DNA of 64,000 nt from Arthrinium phaeospermum (GCA_006503535.1 QYRS01000001.1:3782001-3846000), one strand, 5' to 3'; positions 10,355 to 20,173 are shown, counted from the stretch's first letter. Numbers and translations: made by a program. The notes: generated by a model from the sequence alone, not told the origin.

Positions 10355-12269
10355 CTACATCACGTATTCAGCCAGGTAGCCCGATGAGCTGTTTTCCCTA
10401 TCGGGACTCCCAACTTCGTCCCAGAACGCCTTGACATGTGTCAAGAATGCCCCGTCGGACCATATGAACTGCTTCAGCACTTCAAGCGCTTCGGGCAAGG
10501 ACTCGTACAAGCCCTTAAACCTAGTCTCGAGGTTGGATCGCAACAAAGCGAGGTATCTGGATCGCACCGCGCCTCGGGGGGCAAACGTGCCGCCTATAGT
10601 AAGGATCCAAAGCAGGAGGTCCGGGTCTTCGTCCCAGAGGCTGTCATGGCTGGTCTGCTGGAGTACTCGGAGTAACTGTGACGAAACTTCCGACTGTTGG
10701 TTCTAGGGGTCAGCACAGCAATGGAAACGCTCATCAGAGAGCATAGACTTGGGGTCTAACCAAGCCCCTCTCTGTTTGAGTAATAACTTCTTGGGGCACA
10801 TATAACGAGTTTCAACTCACCGGAAACACGGCAGCACACCATACCGAGCAGCATAACATCACAGAGCAGATGTACGCCGCCAGCCGAAAACACTCCATCG
10901 TCGGTGTGAAGTTCCTCAACCTCTCGAGCCTCGATTGGATGGACGCAATCTGGTCATTGATCCGCGCCATCTCGAAGGGGTTCTGCTTAGAATAGATGAG
11001 ACGGTCCCGGATCCACTGCAAGGCCCGAATATCTTTGAGGACTTCCAAGAGCGCCTCGGGGAACATATAGGATCGCGTCTGGAATCCTACGGGGACCGCG
11101 AAGAAGTCGGCGGGGAGCGCTTCCCGGGTCCATTGCAACTCGCTGAAGGTCGTGTGGTCGACGATGCGGTTGGACCCCAATAGTATGGCGGCGTTCAGAT
11201 CTTGCCTAGCGAGTTGGACAACAGTGAGTTGGTTGCAAAGATACAACGGATCATTCGTCGACCACTTACCAGAATACGGCTCGTTTAATCCCGCCGGTGA
11301 GGGTAATGCCCTCCTTCTGGCACAGATCAAGCAGCTGCCGTACAGCCCCTAAGTGAAGCTGCACCTGAGACCTCTTTCCAAGGCGGGCCTAGGTTGAGGT
11401 ACTATCAGTTCAAGGCCATCTTTGCGAAGGAAGCGGGGAGAGACGGCGCCCCCTTTTGGAAGATTAAGGGGACGATGATGGGACATACCTCGACTCCGGC
11501 CAGCAGCAAGATGGCTCCAATAGTCGACTCCGTAGTCGCTTCGTTCTGGGAACCCACCCTCTCACGGATGTAGCTAATGGCCTTGCCCCGGTACCCAAGG
11601 CATTCCCCGTCGATTTTACCGTTGGTCGCCGCTACGGCCAGCGAGAGCATGACGGCATTGAGCAGAGCCGGGTCGACAAACCCAGTGCGGAAGACGCGGC
11701 GGAAGTTCTGAAAGTCCCGTGTCTGCTCTCTGGCAATCGTAAATACGGGCTCCGAGGCGCATCTGGCCTCGTCTGTACAACATGCACTGTGGTCAGGAGC
11801 CTGCTGGACGGCATTTCGTGACAGTTAGAGAGGAGAGGAGCTTACGCGTGTTGAGCAATGCCTGCAGCCTCGTAGAATTGACAGCAAGCGTCTGGAACGG
11901 ATCCAGGGCGCTCTCAGACAAAGAGGAGATTGGTATGAGTCGACTTTCACCCTGCGCTTTCTGGCTCTTTGGTTTCCTCCGGGGCACCACATCCTTCGAG
12001 GTCGCGACCCGGAAGTTGTCGCCGGCCTCTTGCTGGAGCTTTCGCTTGTTCTCGAGGGCCTGTTTCACAGCATGGGACCGGGCTTGGCGCCTCGTCGCCA
12101 CCTGTTTCGCTTTGCTTGGGGTAGCTTCGACCGTGACGAACTGGAAATTGCCAGCTGGTACGGAGGAATCAGCAGCAGGGACTGGGTTGGGGGTCTGCTA
12201 TCCTCGGCACCTACCTGCTGCTAGCTCGCCTGAGCTCCCTCCGAGAGAATGGATTGTTCGAACCGTCAT
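10355..12269 (-). CDS. Fungal_trans_2 (fungal-specific transcription factor domain) protein, 499 aa
   Basis: Six exons on the minus strand: 12269-12215, 12154-11846, 11772-11489, 11388-11270, 11205-10821 and 10702-10355. All five introns (60, 73, 100, 64 and 118 nt) have GT donors and YAG acceptors and keep frame. The N-terminus reads FQFVTVEATPSKAKQ, then RRQARSHAVKQALENKRK, the basic opening seen in the zinc-cluster-less fungal regulators annotated PF11951/DUF3468. The middle holds FRRVFRTGFVDPALLNAVM and a GAVRQLLDLCQKEG helix, and the C-terminus is an all-helical regulatory domain. No Zn2Cys6 cluster is present, so DNA binding is not shown. It is divergent from the old yellow enzyme gene at 12862, so it could regulate it, but that is only inference. 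Confidence 0.8.
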
Positions 12270-12861
12270 TATACAATATTTCCTCCGCAGATGGGGTGAT
12301 TTACTCTCTGGGTGAGGATGGAATGTCGTGGGGGATTGGAGTCCTGGCCAAAGATGACGGGGGTCTCTCGTATCAACTACCCCCCGGTGGGGACCGTCAC
12401 CTCATGCCTGCTTACGAATACACATCTCTCTTCAGAGTTGAGCCGCTTGCTCTAGCGCGAACCAAACTCCCCCGACTAACCCATTCTTGGAAGTATCTCC
12501 TTTCCCGATTAGGCACAAAGATGTTTCCAAATTCGGAACCATCTGCTTGCCCTATTGGGAAGTGTGTTGTTGCTCTAATGGGAATCACCTCATATCTTCA
12601 CCATCGACGGTATCCACCCGGAAACCTTCTTTCTGAATCTTCAAACCTCCTTGAAAAAAGGCCCCTTCAATTGATAAGCCGTCTTCCACGATGAATTTGT
12701 CATTTAATCATAAGGTCGCGGGGTATAAAGCCTCCAGGCGCCCAACGGTCCTAAACCAGATTCCACATAAGTCCAAAGCACCAGCAACAAACACCCTCCA
12801 GAAACTCTTGCATATCAACTAAACTTTTCCTTATCCGACCTACACTCACCAGTTTTTCACC
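12270..12861. promoter_or_regulatory. Divergent spacer between regulator gene and old yellow enzyme gene
   Basis: This 592-bp spacer carries both promoters. A TATA-type box (TATAAAG) lies at 12724-12730, 132 bp upstream of the enzyme's ATG, followed by a CACCA/CAAC-rich leader. An open frame at 12254-12694 has no ATG start and no protein-like features. Confidence 0.45.
12724..12730 (+). promoter_or_regulatory. TATA box of old yellow enzyme gene
   Basis: TATAAAG in a GC-rich setting 132 bp upstream of the start codon, with a CA-rich leader between them. The distance fits a fungal core promoter with a leader of about 100 nt. Confidence 0.5.
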
Positions 12862-13992
12862 ATGTCCGAATCCCGCCTTTTCAAGCCCCTGAAGATAGGC
12901 AACATGGAAGTCAAACACCGCATCGGCATGGCGCCCCTGACCCGCCTCCGCGCCGCGGCGGACCGCGTCCCGTCCCCGCTGATGAAGGAGTACTACAGCC
13001 AGCGCGCCTCCGTGCCCGGCACCCTGATCATCAGCGAGGGCACCTTCGTGTCGGCGGCGGCCTGCGGCGGCTTCCACGGCGCCCCGGGCATCTGGAGCGC
13101 CGCCCAGATCGCGGCCTGGCGCACCATCACCGACGAGGTGCACCGCCGGGGCAGCTACATCTTCTGCCAGATCGCCGCCTTCGGGCCCGCCGCCGACGCC
13201 GCCACGGCCGCGCGCGAGGGCGTCGAGGTCACGGGGCCCAGCGCCGTCGCGACGCCGGGGGAGGGCCACATCGTGCCGCGCCCCATGACGGTGGAGGAGA
13301 TCCGGCAATCCATAAAGGATTTCGCGACGGCGGCGCGCAACGCCGTCGAGGGCGCCGGGTTCGACGGCGTCGAGATCCACGCCGCCAACGGCTACCTCGT
13401 CGACACCTTCATCCAGGACACCAGCAACCGGCGCACCGACGCGTACGGCGGCTCCGTCGAGAACCGCTCCCGCTTCGTCGACGAGGTCATGCGGGCGGCC
13501 GTCGAGGCCGTCGGCGCCGAACGCGTCGGGCTGCGCTTGAGCCCCTGGAGCACGTTCCAGGGCATGGGCATGGCGGACCCGGTCCCGCAGTTTTCCGACG
13601 TGATCCGCAAGGCGCGCGGGCGGGGGCTGGCCTACCTCCACCTGGTGGAGTCGCGGATCGCGGGGGCCGAGGAGGTCGAGGGCGAGGGCGGCGCCGAGCG
13701 GCTCGACTTCGCGTACGAGATCTGGGACCGGCCGATCCTCTTGGCCGGCGGGTTCCGGGCGGCCAACGCGCGGGCGCTGGTGGATGAGGAGTACCCGGAC
13801 AAGGACATCGTTATCTTGTTTGGGCGGTACTTCATCTCCAACCCGGACCTGGTCTACCGGATCCGGAAGGGGCTGGCGCTGAGCGCGTACGATCGCGATA
13901 CCTTCTACACCAGCCTGGCGGCGGGCTACGTGGATTACCAATTCAGCCCCGAGTATCTAGCCGGGGCGCAACTCCAGACTGGAGTGGCTTAG
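12862..13992 (+). CDS. Old yellow enzyme family NAD(P)H:flavin oxidoreductase, 376 aa
   Basis: Intronless FMN-dependent TIM-barrel ene-reductase. Seen motifs: GMAPLTRLRA (flavin-binding Thr), the active-site stretch HAANGYLVD with the substrate-binding His, Asn and Tyr of the family, RRTDAYGGSVENRSRF, the FMN-contacting Arg in GLRLSP, and the phosphate-binding LAGGF and FGRYFISNPDL. OYE proteins reduce activated C=C bonds of enones, often in secondary metabolism or detoxification. Unusual: the barrel strand normally reading QLW reads QIA (FCQIAAFG), so the bulky Trp that orients substrate in yeast OYE1 is replaced by Ala. The gene is strikingly GC-rich with GC-biased third positions compared with its flanks; the 396-codon antisense frame is a by-product of that bias. 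Length is normal for the family. Confidence 0.93.
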   Translation: MSESRLFKPLKIGNMEVKHRIGMAPLTRLRAAADRVPSPLMKEYYSQRASVPGTLIISEGTFVSAAACGGFHGAPGIWSAAQIAAWRTITDEVHRRGSYIFCQIAAFGPAADAATAAREGVEVTGPSAVATPGEGHIVPRPMTVEEIRQSIKDFATAARNAVEGAGFDGVEIHAANGYLVDTFIQDTSNRRTDAYGGSVENRSRFVDEVMRAAVEAVGAERVGLRLSPWSTFQGMGMADPVPQFSDVIRKARGRGLAYLHLVESRIAGAEEVEGEGGAERLDFAYEIWDRPILLAGGFRAANARALVDEEYPDKDIVILFGRYFISNPDLVYRIRKGLALSAYDRDTFYTSLAAGYVDYQFSPEYLAGAQLQTGVA

Positions 13993-14780
13993 ATTGCGAT
14001 TTGTGCATATTTTATTTGATTAAGACTCGGCGGCATTTGTTGGAAAGAACATGGACTTAGACAGCACCAGTTAATTGATTGAGCATTACACTAGAGCGCC
14101 CTTAGAATTGGCCCCACCTCGAGCTTCAGCGCTTATCAGTGATACCAATCCCCTGATAAGGGATAAGCACACTCCACTGTTCAGTGGACTAGATAAATTT
14201 TGCCGGGCCTAGAATTTTCTTGCCTTTTCTTGATCTTCCATGTTTGTTTACATGCTCCCATTGCTCTCGCCTGCAGGATGCGACAACTCGCGCGCAGCAG
14301 TATGACATTCTTGGACTGGTGCCTGATGCTACATTGGTAGCTGGCCTACTCAGGTTACAAGAGCGGATTGGTGATCCAGCCACACGAGTGCTACCTGTCT
14401 CTGCTCCAGGCGTACAGTAGAGTTCTGTCTTCCTCGCCCGACAGAACTCTGCTACGTATCATGTAAGTTCCATTTTTGCTCGCTCCCACCCTCTCTCGCC
14501 TCCCATATGATGAAAATTTAGCTTCAGAGGCTGTTTATGATCACAATGATTAAACACTATCATTTGTTCTATCCTTTTCTGATTACACGGCACCCACATT
14601 GCCCTTGATGCACACGCTATCCTGTGTTGTTCCCTGCGAGTCGCAACTGTTAGCTAATAGGTTGTCATCAGATATCAAGATCAGGCGCTGCCTACCTGTT
14701 TCGTGGCTATGAATATTGGGGCATCGTTCAAGGTCTGTTGTCCGATGGACCCGAGGAAGGTACGCCAGGCAAGGTAAGTA

Positions 14781-14799
14781 CCGGTGCACATTGCACCGG
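14781..14799. repeat. Short perfect hairpin
   Basis: The arms CCGGTGCA and TGCACCGG are separated by CAT, giving a GC-rich 8-bp stem. No gene lies next to it, so it is recorded only as a structure. Confidence 0.4.
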
Positions 14800-15213
14800 C
14801 TTTAGATACCTTCGGTCGCGAATGCTTCCGCATGTAGTCATGTTAGACTAGCTTTTGAAAATACACTGCATGGTACATGACAAATTGGGAAAGAAATATT
14901 GCGGTGAATATGCCCTGTCAGCTTCCGCGCCGCATGCTCGGCTCAGGCCTGTTCCACAACGTCCCCGCCCCGGCCCCCGTCCCCGTTGCCGGATACTCCC
15001 TAGGTCGAGAATTCCAACATGCAACTTTGAGCGTGGGTCTTCCTTCCTGATCTCACTAGTTGGGGTGGCTCGTATCGTTGGGGGCAGGGCGCGGAGGTTG
15101 TGAACGTTGAGATGCCTCCAAGCCGTAGGAACCGTGGCCTTTCAATGGTTCCTTCGCATCGTGATCGTTGACTAGGCGGAGTTCTCGCAATACGAGCTGA
15201 GGCGTCCGTGATA

Positions 15214-15672
15214 CTACCATGACAGCATGAACTTGCGAAAGTAGGCTACGGCACAGTCTCGAACGGCATTAATCAGCTCGAACCATCCCACCTTGGAGCC
15301 ACTTGGCGAGTTGCATACTATCTCGCCTAACCTGCTCGTGACCGCGTCCGTGGTGGCATGGTCCATGGCCTGCTTGGCCGCCCGACTCGGTCTGCTCGGG
15401 GTGGCTCGGCTAGCACGGAATACCCCAGCACTTCGCGGCGCGGCGGTCCGGTGCTTCATGGCCGCCGACTCGAGCATGACAGTAATAATGGAGCCGCTGG
15501 GTACGTTCATGACTAGGTAAGATTCGGGAGAACTAGATCCTCCGTGAGCTAGCCTCCTGGAACTATGCGAGGCCTGGAAATATGCGAAGTACGATTCGGC
15601 ACGGACGGCATCACACAGCGCATGGTTCCTCCGGCGGCCCCGGTGGTTCCTCCGATACCAGTATCGATTCAC
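15214..15672 (-). other. Doubtful open frame or gene remnant
   Basis: The 152-codon frame opens without an ATG; the first in-frame ATG lies about a third of the way in. The C-terminal part (LGEIVCNSPSGSKVGWFEL and VRDCAVAYFRK) is protein-like, but the rest is Arg/Ser/Ala-rich as in random frames. I do not recognise it. It may be a decayed exon. Confidence 0.2.
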
Positions 15673-15899
15673 TAACTCGTGCGATCGTTCCAGATCAGTA
15701 TTTCCATTTTGATAACCGGTCGACGTGGGTACCGCTTCCGTTACGAGAGCATCGTGTCATACAGCTGTTGTCGCTGGTGGAGTGGATGATGAGTTGGCAG
15801 GCAGGCGACAACACAAGTAGATGCAGTTGTGAGATTGCATCTCCCGTCGCCTGTCTTCTTCTTTTTGCCCACGCCTCCTTGACCGCCCTCCGGTCTGAT

Positions 15900-15926
15900 G
15901 GTTAGTGTATGCGCCGCACACTAACC
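15900..15926. repeat. 9-bp perfect inverted repeat
   Basis: GGTTAGTGT and ACACTAACC are separated by nine bases (ATGCGCCGC). The spacer resembles the reverse complement of the GCGGCGTAT element that recurs near 15990 and 16028, so these may be related sites in the promoter of the secreted-protein gene. Confidence 0.4.
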
Positions 15927-16221
15927 GCACCGACCCTCGCGAGCCCACCAATCGGTCCAGACCAGTCGGGCCGCCCCGCTCCACTGTTTGCGGCGTATAC
16001 TCTAATCTGACGCTATTCCCACTATTTGCGGCGTATACTCTGGCTTCGAGACTTTTCCACCAACCATGTCGCCTGCCTTGCTCTCTTTGTCTGGTGCGCG
16101 AGTCAGGCTTCCCTTTTGCAGCCTTCGGCTCATTCGGTCCAGACCACACGACTCACTCGTAGCACGGCATCACACATGCCAACAAGCCCTTTCGCGTACC
16201 ACCTCAAGCACTTGAAGCATG

Positions 16222-16228
16222 TATAAAA
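16222..16228 (+). promoter_or_regulatory. TATA box of secreted cysteine-rich protein gene
   Basis: TATAAAA, 134 bp upstream of the ATG at 16362, followed by a CT/CA-rich leader. This is the clearest TATA box in the window and fits a strongly induced gene. Confidence 0.6.
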
Positions 16229-16361
16229 GGACGAAGCCGGAAGCCCCTTCTCGAGGTTTTTGTTTTTCAGCCATCACAGTCTTCATCACTCCCAGCTGAA
16301 TCCTGCCCACCACCGGCCCCTTTCCCAACAGTTCCCGTTGCAGAAAACACGATCCCACAAG

Positions 16362-17208
16362 ATGTACGCCAAATCCAGCCTGTTCGCCCTCTGCGGCTTG
16401 GCCTCTCTCGCCCTGGGCAGTGTCGTGGTCCGCCCCGACGACCCTTACGCCTTCCTGGCCTCCGAGGCCTCGTCGTACGAGGACCTGGCCAACCGCGTCA
16501 TCGCCTTCGTGGAGGCCTCGGGCGAGCCCCAGGAGCCTGTCCCCAGCCCGGTCGTGACCCCGGCCCAGCAGGAGGAGCTCAACGAGCTCTACAACAGCAC
16601 TATTGTTGGTGAGTTCTACCCACACCCAGCCGGCCGGTTGCTATGGTTTGAAGCTGGCGCCGGCTCGGGGACTCTTTGAGTCGACATGAGCATAATAATC
16701 TAACCGGGCATTTCTTCTCTAGAGCGCCGTGACGCCGTTCTGAACACCCGTCAGAGCCGAGCCAACTGCGGAGGCAGGACTGCTTTTGTAAGAGAAACCC
16801 CCTTCTCCCCCACCCATGGAAATCTCGGCTTTTTAACACTTCCCGTCCACAGGCTCCCGACATGGTCCGTTGCGTCAACTACATCGCCAGCCTCGGACAG
16901 CAGGAATGCCGCATCTCCCACTCGGGCACCCAGATGTGCCACGACAAGAGCGCCATCATCTACGGCGTCAGCGGTGCCGGCGAGAGAGCTACTCCCTGGT
17001 ATTTTCCTTTTCTTTTTGCGAAAATACTGACCCTGTTCTTCTATTTACTGCAGTCGGCTAACCGAGGAATCCTCATAATAGCGCCAACGTGGCCCGCCAG
17101 GCCGGACACATCATGGATGTGTGCACCCAGCCTAACCAGCAGGTCGGTGGACAGGGTACGCTGGACATGGATAATCAGTTCAATGTCATCGTCGCCGGCG
17201 CCGCCTGA
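16362..17208 (+). CDS. Small secreted six-cysteine protein, 194 aa (effector-like)
   Basis: Four exons: 16362-16608, 16723-16787, 16853-16998 and 17082-17208; all donors are GT and acceptors TAG, CAG and TAG. The last acceptor follows a GCTAAC branch site, and this junction creates a sixth cysteine codon (TGC), which supports it. The N-terminus MYAKSSLFALCGLASLALGS is a clear signal peptide. A pro-region of about 60 residues follows, ending at a dibasic ERR site suited to Kex2-type cleavage. The mature part holds six cysteines (NCGG, RCVN, QECR, MCHD, a junction Cys and DVCT) and ends NVIVAGAA. Size, signal, pro-site and even cysteine number fit a secreted defence or host-interaction protein. 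I do not recognise the family and assign no activity. Confidence 0.75.
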
Positions 17209-17796
17209 GCGAGGGGGTCTCTCTCTCATGTGGGCTAGCAAAAGGGTTACTCTGCAGATAGATAGCTTTCACGTGGAGCAGCAACTAGATACGCAGTTTT
17301 GATTAATGATAATGAGATTGATTGTACTGGCCAGTAACACACCTGGTTTTCTCTCGCGATTTTGAGTTTCTTGTGTTTGGATGATGTGTTGCTACTTGCG
17401 TGCGAGCTTTGGGCTAACATGTGATTTGTGTTATTGAAAACCCGCGTTAGCAATGAACCCGTGTTGCCATGACAATGTTCAAATCGTCAATGGGCTCATC
17501 AGCGCTTACAGCCTCCTTGACATGCTAATGACTTTGGTGGTAGGGATTCCGCGGGCGCCGATAGCGTCTCCGTCCGTAAGTGGAGATTCCCTCAATTGAG
17601 CTCAGGGGTATCACGTGACTGATTTGACGACATCAATCCAAACCCCATTCGCTACCTCAACCGCCATCTCATGCAATTGGTATTTATTCCGGTCATAGTA
17701 GTCTCATTCTAGCTTGGCGGTCTTCTTGTTCTGTCTGGAGTCGAATATGGCACCGTAATGCCCTTGCTACCCAGGTAGTAGATAAGAAAAGGGCTC

Positions 17797-18292
17797 GTGG
17801 GAAGATGGAGGACGAGTTACGGCCAGCGTGTTGATTTCATGTTGCGTGAAACTAGGAAGAATAATTGGCAGTTGTGTAATCAAGTCTTTGGTGCTAGGCG
17901 TTTCGGTATGGTTAATTCGCGACGTGTGCCTGAGGACGGATTAGACACACATGTTGTGCCATATCATCCTGGGCAAGGCGGGTGGGAAGATGGTGTTGAT
18001 ACACATGTGGTAGAGATGTTGATTTTCATCGTGTCGATCTGGATTGGAAAAATCAACATGGTTGGCCTGGCGTGTTCAATGATAACAGTGTCAAGCATGC
18101 TTTCAACGCGGACGGTACCAAGGTCACAGACGAATGGTAATCAAGCTGGGACACGTCCCTGTTATGGACTGGTCGGACAGTAATTTCACTGCTATGTGGG
18201 ATGGAAGACAGGCCATGAAGGCTACAAATTCGATTGTCACTTGCACGTCTTACAGGTGGTGGAGAGGCGTAGCAGTAGGTGATGTGACCTGA
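17797..18292 (+). pseudogene. Frame-shifted relic of an unidentified protein gene
   Basis: Three adjacent blocks in different frames read like protein. The first ends WEDGVDTHVVE. The second (about 18010-18141) contains VDLDWKNQHGWPGVF and ADGTKVTDEW and then meets TAA. The third (about 18139-18292) begins VIKLGHVPVMDWSDSNF, contains MWDGRQAMKATNS and ends in TGA. No GT-AG pair joins them cleanly, so small indels are the likely cause. The motif DTHVV also appears twice (DGLDTHVV and DGVDTHVV, 23 residues apart), suggesting an internal repeat. The family is unknown to me. Confidence 0.3.
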
Positions 18293-18482
18293 AGGTGCCT
18301 GTGGTGTGCCAGCTTGGGTAGGTAGCTACCTAGCTAAGCTACCCTATTTACCTGCCCATTGCCCCAGCTCAAGCAACAATAGGTACCAGACATGGAAAGG
18401 TAGGCACATAAGGCCCAATTGGAGCTTGATTTTCCATCGGCAAGCAGTGACCCCAGCCATTCCTGCCACATACGGGCCTTCC

Positions 18483-18810
18483 TGGTCAGTTGGTTCAGTT
18501 GGCACACCACCACTCCCCCATAATCCTCCCCTCCCCATCGACACAGGTTCCGGGTTCGAACCCCACCCAGAGCACACCATTTTCACGAGGAGCAAGAGCG
18601 GGGCACTGCTCAAGGCCCGGGGTGGTTGGGGAATTCCCCCGCCCCGATGTTAAAGAACTAAATTCCCGGAAGATCGCTGTATCTACAGGAGGCCCCAGGG
18701 CCGCGCCTGAATGGAGAGCGATCTACGAAGCGAGCCTGACCACTCGTGGAGGAGGGGGCGCAACAGCCTGGTGCTGAGGTTGGGCCTAGAGGACGGTGTT
18801 TCTCTTTTTG
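18483..18810 (+). mobile_element. tRNA-derived SINE-like element
   Basis: A good Pol III A box (TGGTTCAGTTGG, 18491-18502) is followed about 50 bp later by a perfect B box (GGTTCGAACCC, 18553-18563), the internal promoter of a tRNA. The surrounding bases do not fold as a functional tRNA: the T-stem is degenerate and there is no matching acceptor stem. About 230 bp of GC-rich, non-coding sequence follows and ends at a T-rich run near 18797-18815. This layout (tRNA head, unrelated body, T-rich end) is that of a fungal SINE. A copy-number search is needed to confirm it. Confidence 0.45.
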
Positions 18811-19069
18811 CTAATTTTATTATGTATTGGTCTATTAGTTAGGCATGATCCCTATGAGTTCTATTTGAGTAACGCACTCTCCCATGATTTATGATGGCCA
18901 CAAACGCAGCTCTCAAAACGTGTTCCAGGGTGTTTTATCTATCCTCATTTTTTATCTACCAGGCTTCCCATATTACATCAGCCAAGCTCCCTCTTTCTTT
19001 CGCCCTACATCCTGAGCGCAGCGTCACACTACCTTCCCAGCAAACCGACATCACTGCTGCCACCAGAGC

Positions 19070-20173
19070 CTAAGCCCACGGGTTGATGTTCTCTCGAGCC
19101 GCCTCCTCCCGGCTCGGCAGCTCAATGTCCACAAGCCACGGCCAGTGATGCAGTATGCCCGCAGCCCGCCCAGGAGGGCTGAGCTCGTACGCGGCGTTGA
19201 CGAACAACGTGTTTCGGCCTGGTAGCAGCGGGTCAGCGTCGCCGGCCAAGTGGCTCGCGTAGCAGAAGCCCTGCCGGTCATACTGCGCCTTCCTGGCGGC
19301 CTTGGCCTGGACCGTCGCGGCCGGTTCTCTCAGTCTCGGGATCAATTTCGGCAGGTTCTCGAGGGGCACCGAGTTGTCGAAGTCGATCTCGGTGGCGGCG
19401 GTGATGTTGCGCGGGCTCCGGCGGCGGTTGTTGTTGTTCTGGCGGTTTCGGCTGCTGGAGCTGCCACCGCCGCCGCTGCCTCCGTCGTTCCGCCAGGCCA
19501 CGAGCTTGCCGCCCCAGGCCCCGTGGATGTGGCCGAAGCAGTGCAGCAGCGGCTTCGCCGTGGCAATGGCCGAGAACAGCTGCGGGCAGCCGGCGCGGGT
19601 GCCCGACCGTGTCCAATCGAGGACCCCCTTGGGCGGCCCGTGGGTGATGGCGATGTGCGTGTTGTTGGCGATGACGAAGTCGTGCCCTTCTTCCGGCAGG
19701 TACTGGTACGCCCGGCCGCCAAACCTGTCCGGTGTCCAGGGCGAGGCGTAGACGCGCAGGGTCGCGCCGTTCCGCAGGTTGAAGCTGTAGTTGCCCTCGT
19801 CGAGGAAGACGATGCCGGCGGCCTTGGCCCTGGGCGACTCCAGGAGGCGGCGGGGCTCGCCCGGGGGGCCGAACAGCTCCCTCACTTTCTCGGCGGGTCT
19901 CCTGGCGTTCTTCCACCACCAGTCGGTCTTGGACGCCAGGAGCTCGTCGTACTTGTCGTCCTGGATCCCTTGGTCGTGGTTGCCGGAGATGACTAGCTTC
20001 AGGGGCGCGTCCAGGCGGCACAGCATGTCGATGGTCTTGTGGTAATGGGGCATCTCGGAATACTGTGACAAATCGCCACAGTGGATGACGACGTCGGCCT
20101 GGTGTGCTTCCTTCACTTCGAAGGTGTCACTGTGTGTGTCAGACATGATGAGCAACCTCGTCTTGACAGGCAT
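19070..20173 (-). CDS. MPPED-like calcineurin-type metallophosphoesterase, 367 aa
   Basis: Minus-strand single exon. I choose the ATG at 20173 because the protein then starts MPVKTRLLIMSDTHSD, directly at the first metal-binding strand; an upstream extension to 20365 has no family similarity. Metal ligands in order: DTHSD, HCGDLSQ, SGNHDQG, an ITHGPPKGVLDW loop and CFGHIHGAWG. The YASPWTPDRFGG segment is typical of the MPPED1/MPPED2-like (UPF0046) branch. Such enzymes hydrolyse phosphodiesters, mostly with unknown physiological substrates. An Asn/Arg/Ser/Gly low-complexity insertion sits just after GHIH. No signal peptide. The gene looks intact and is GC-rich, which explains long shadow frames on the plus strand. 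Confidence 0.88.
   Translation of the reverse strand: MPVKTRLLIMSDTHSDTFEVKEAHQADVVIHCGDLSQYSEMPHYHKTIDMLCRLDAPLKLVISGNHDQGIQDDKYDELLASKTDWWWKNARRPAEKVRELFGPPGEPRRLLESPRAKAAGIVFLDEGNYSFNLRNGATLRVYASPWTPDRFGGRAYQYLPEEGHDFVIANNTHIAITHGPPKGVLDWTRSGTRAGCPQLFSAIATAKPLLHCFGHIHGAWGGKLVAWRNDGGSGGGGSSSSRNRQNNNNRRRSPRNITAATEIDFDNSVPLENLPKLIPRLREPAATVQAKAARKAQYDRQGFCYASHLAGDADPLLPGRNTLFVNAAYELSPPGRAAGILHHWPWLVDIELPSREEAARENINPWA

Larger units (their letters stand above)
13993..16361. other. Long intergenic region with small repeats, no firm gene
   Basis: I see no convincing gene. A perfect 8-bp inverted repeat with a 3-nt loop lies at 14781-14799. A 9-bp perfect inverted repeat lies at 15900-15926. Two copies of TTTGCGGCGTATACTCT occur near 15987 and 16024, and CGGTCCAGACCA occurs near 15954 and 16135. 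These last elements lie within 500 bp upstream of the secreted-protein gene at 16362. A minus-strand frame at 15214-15672 is annotated separately as doubtful. Confidence 0.45.
17209..19069. other. Gene-poor stretch with relic and SINE-like element
   Basis: The first 550 bases are AT-richer with no gene. A frame-shifted relic lies at 17797-18292 and a tRNA-derived element at about 18483-18810, both annotated separately. The remainder up to the phosphoesterase stop at 19070 shows nothing. Confidence 0.45.

Noticed and set aside
12155..12214. In-frame TAG near the start of the Fungal_trans_2 gene, at first a third nonsense mutation
   Set aside because: A 60-nt intron with GTAGGT donor and CAG acceptor removes it and keeps the frame, so the gene is intact.
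12751..13941. 396-codon minus-strand open frame
   Set aside because: It is antisense to the old yellow enzyme gene, rich in Arg, Gly, Ala, Val and Asp because of GC-biased codons, and has no family similarity; a shadow.
19250..19996. 248-codon plus-strand frame over the metallophosphoesterase gene
   Set aside because: Antisense shadow of a GC-rich gene with no ATG start or domain.
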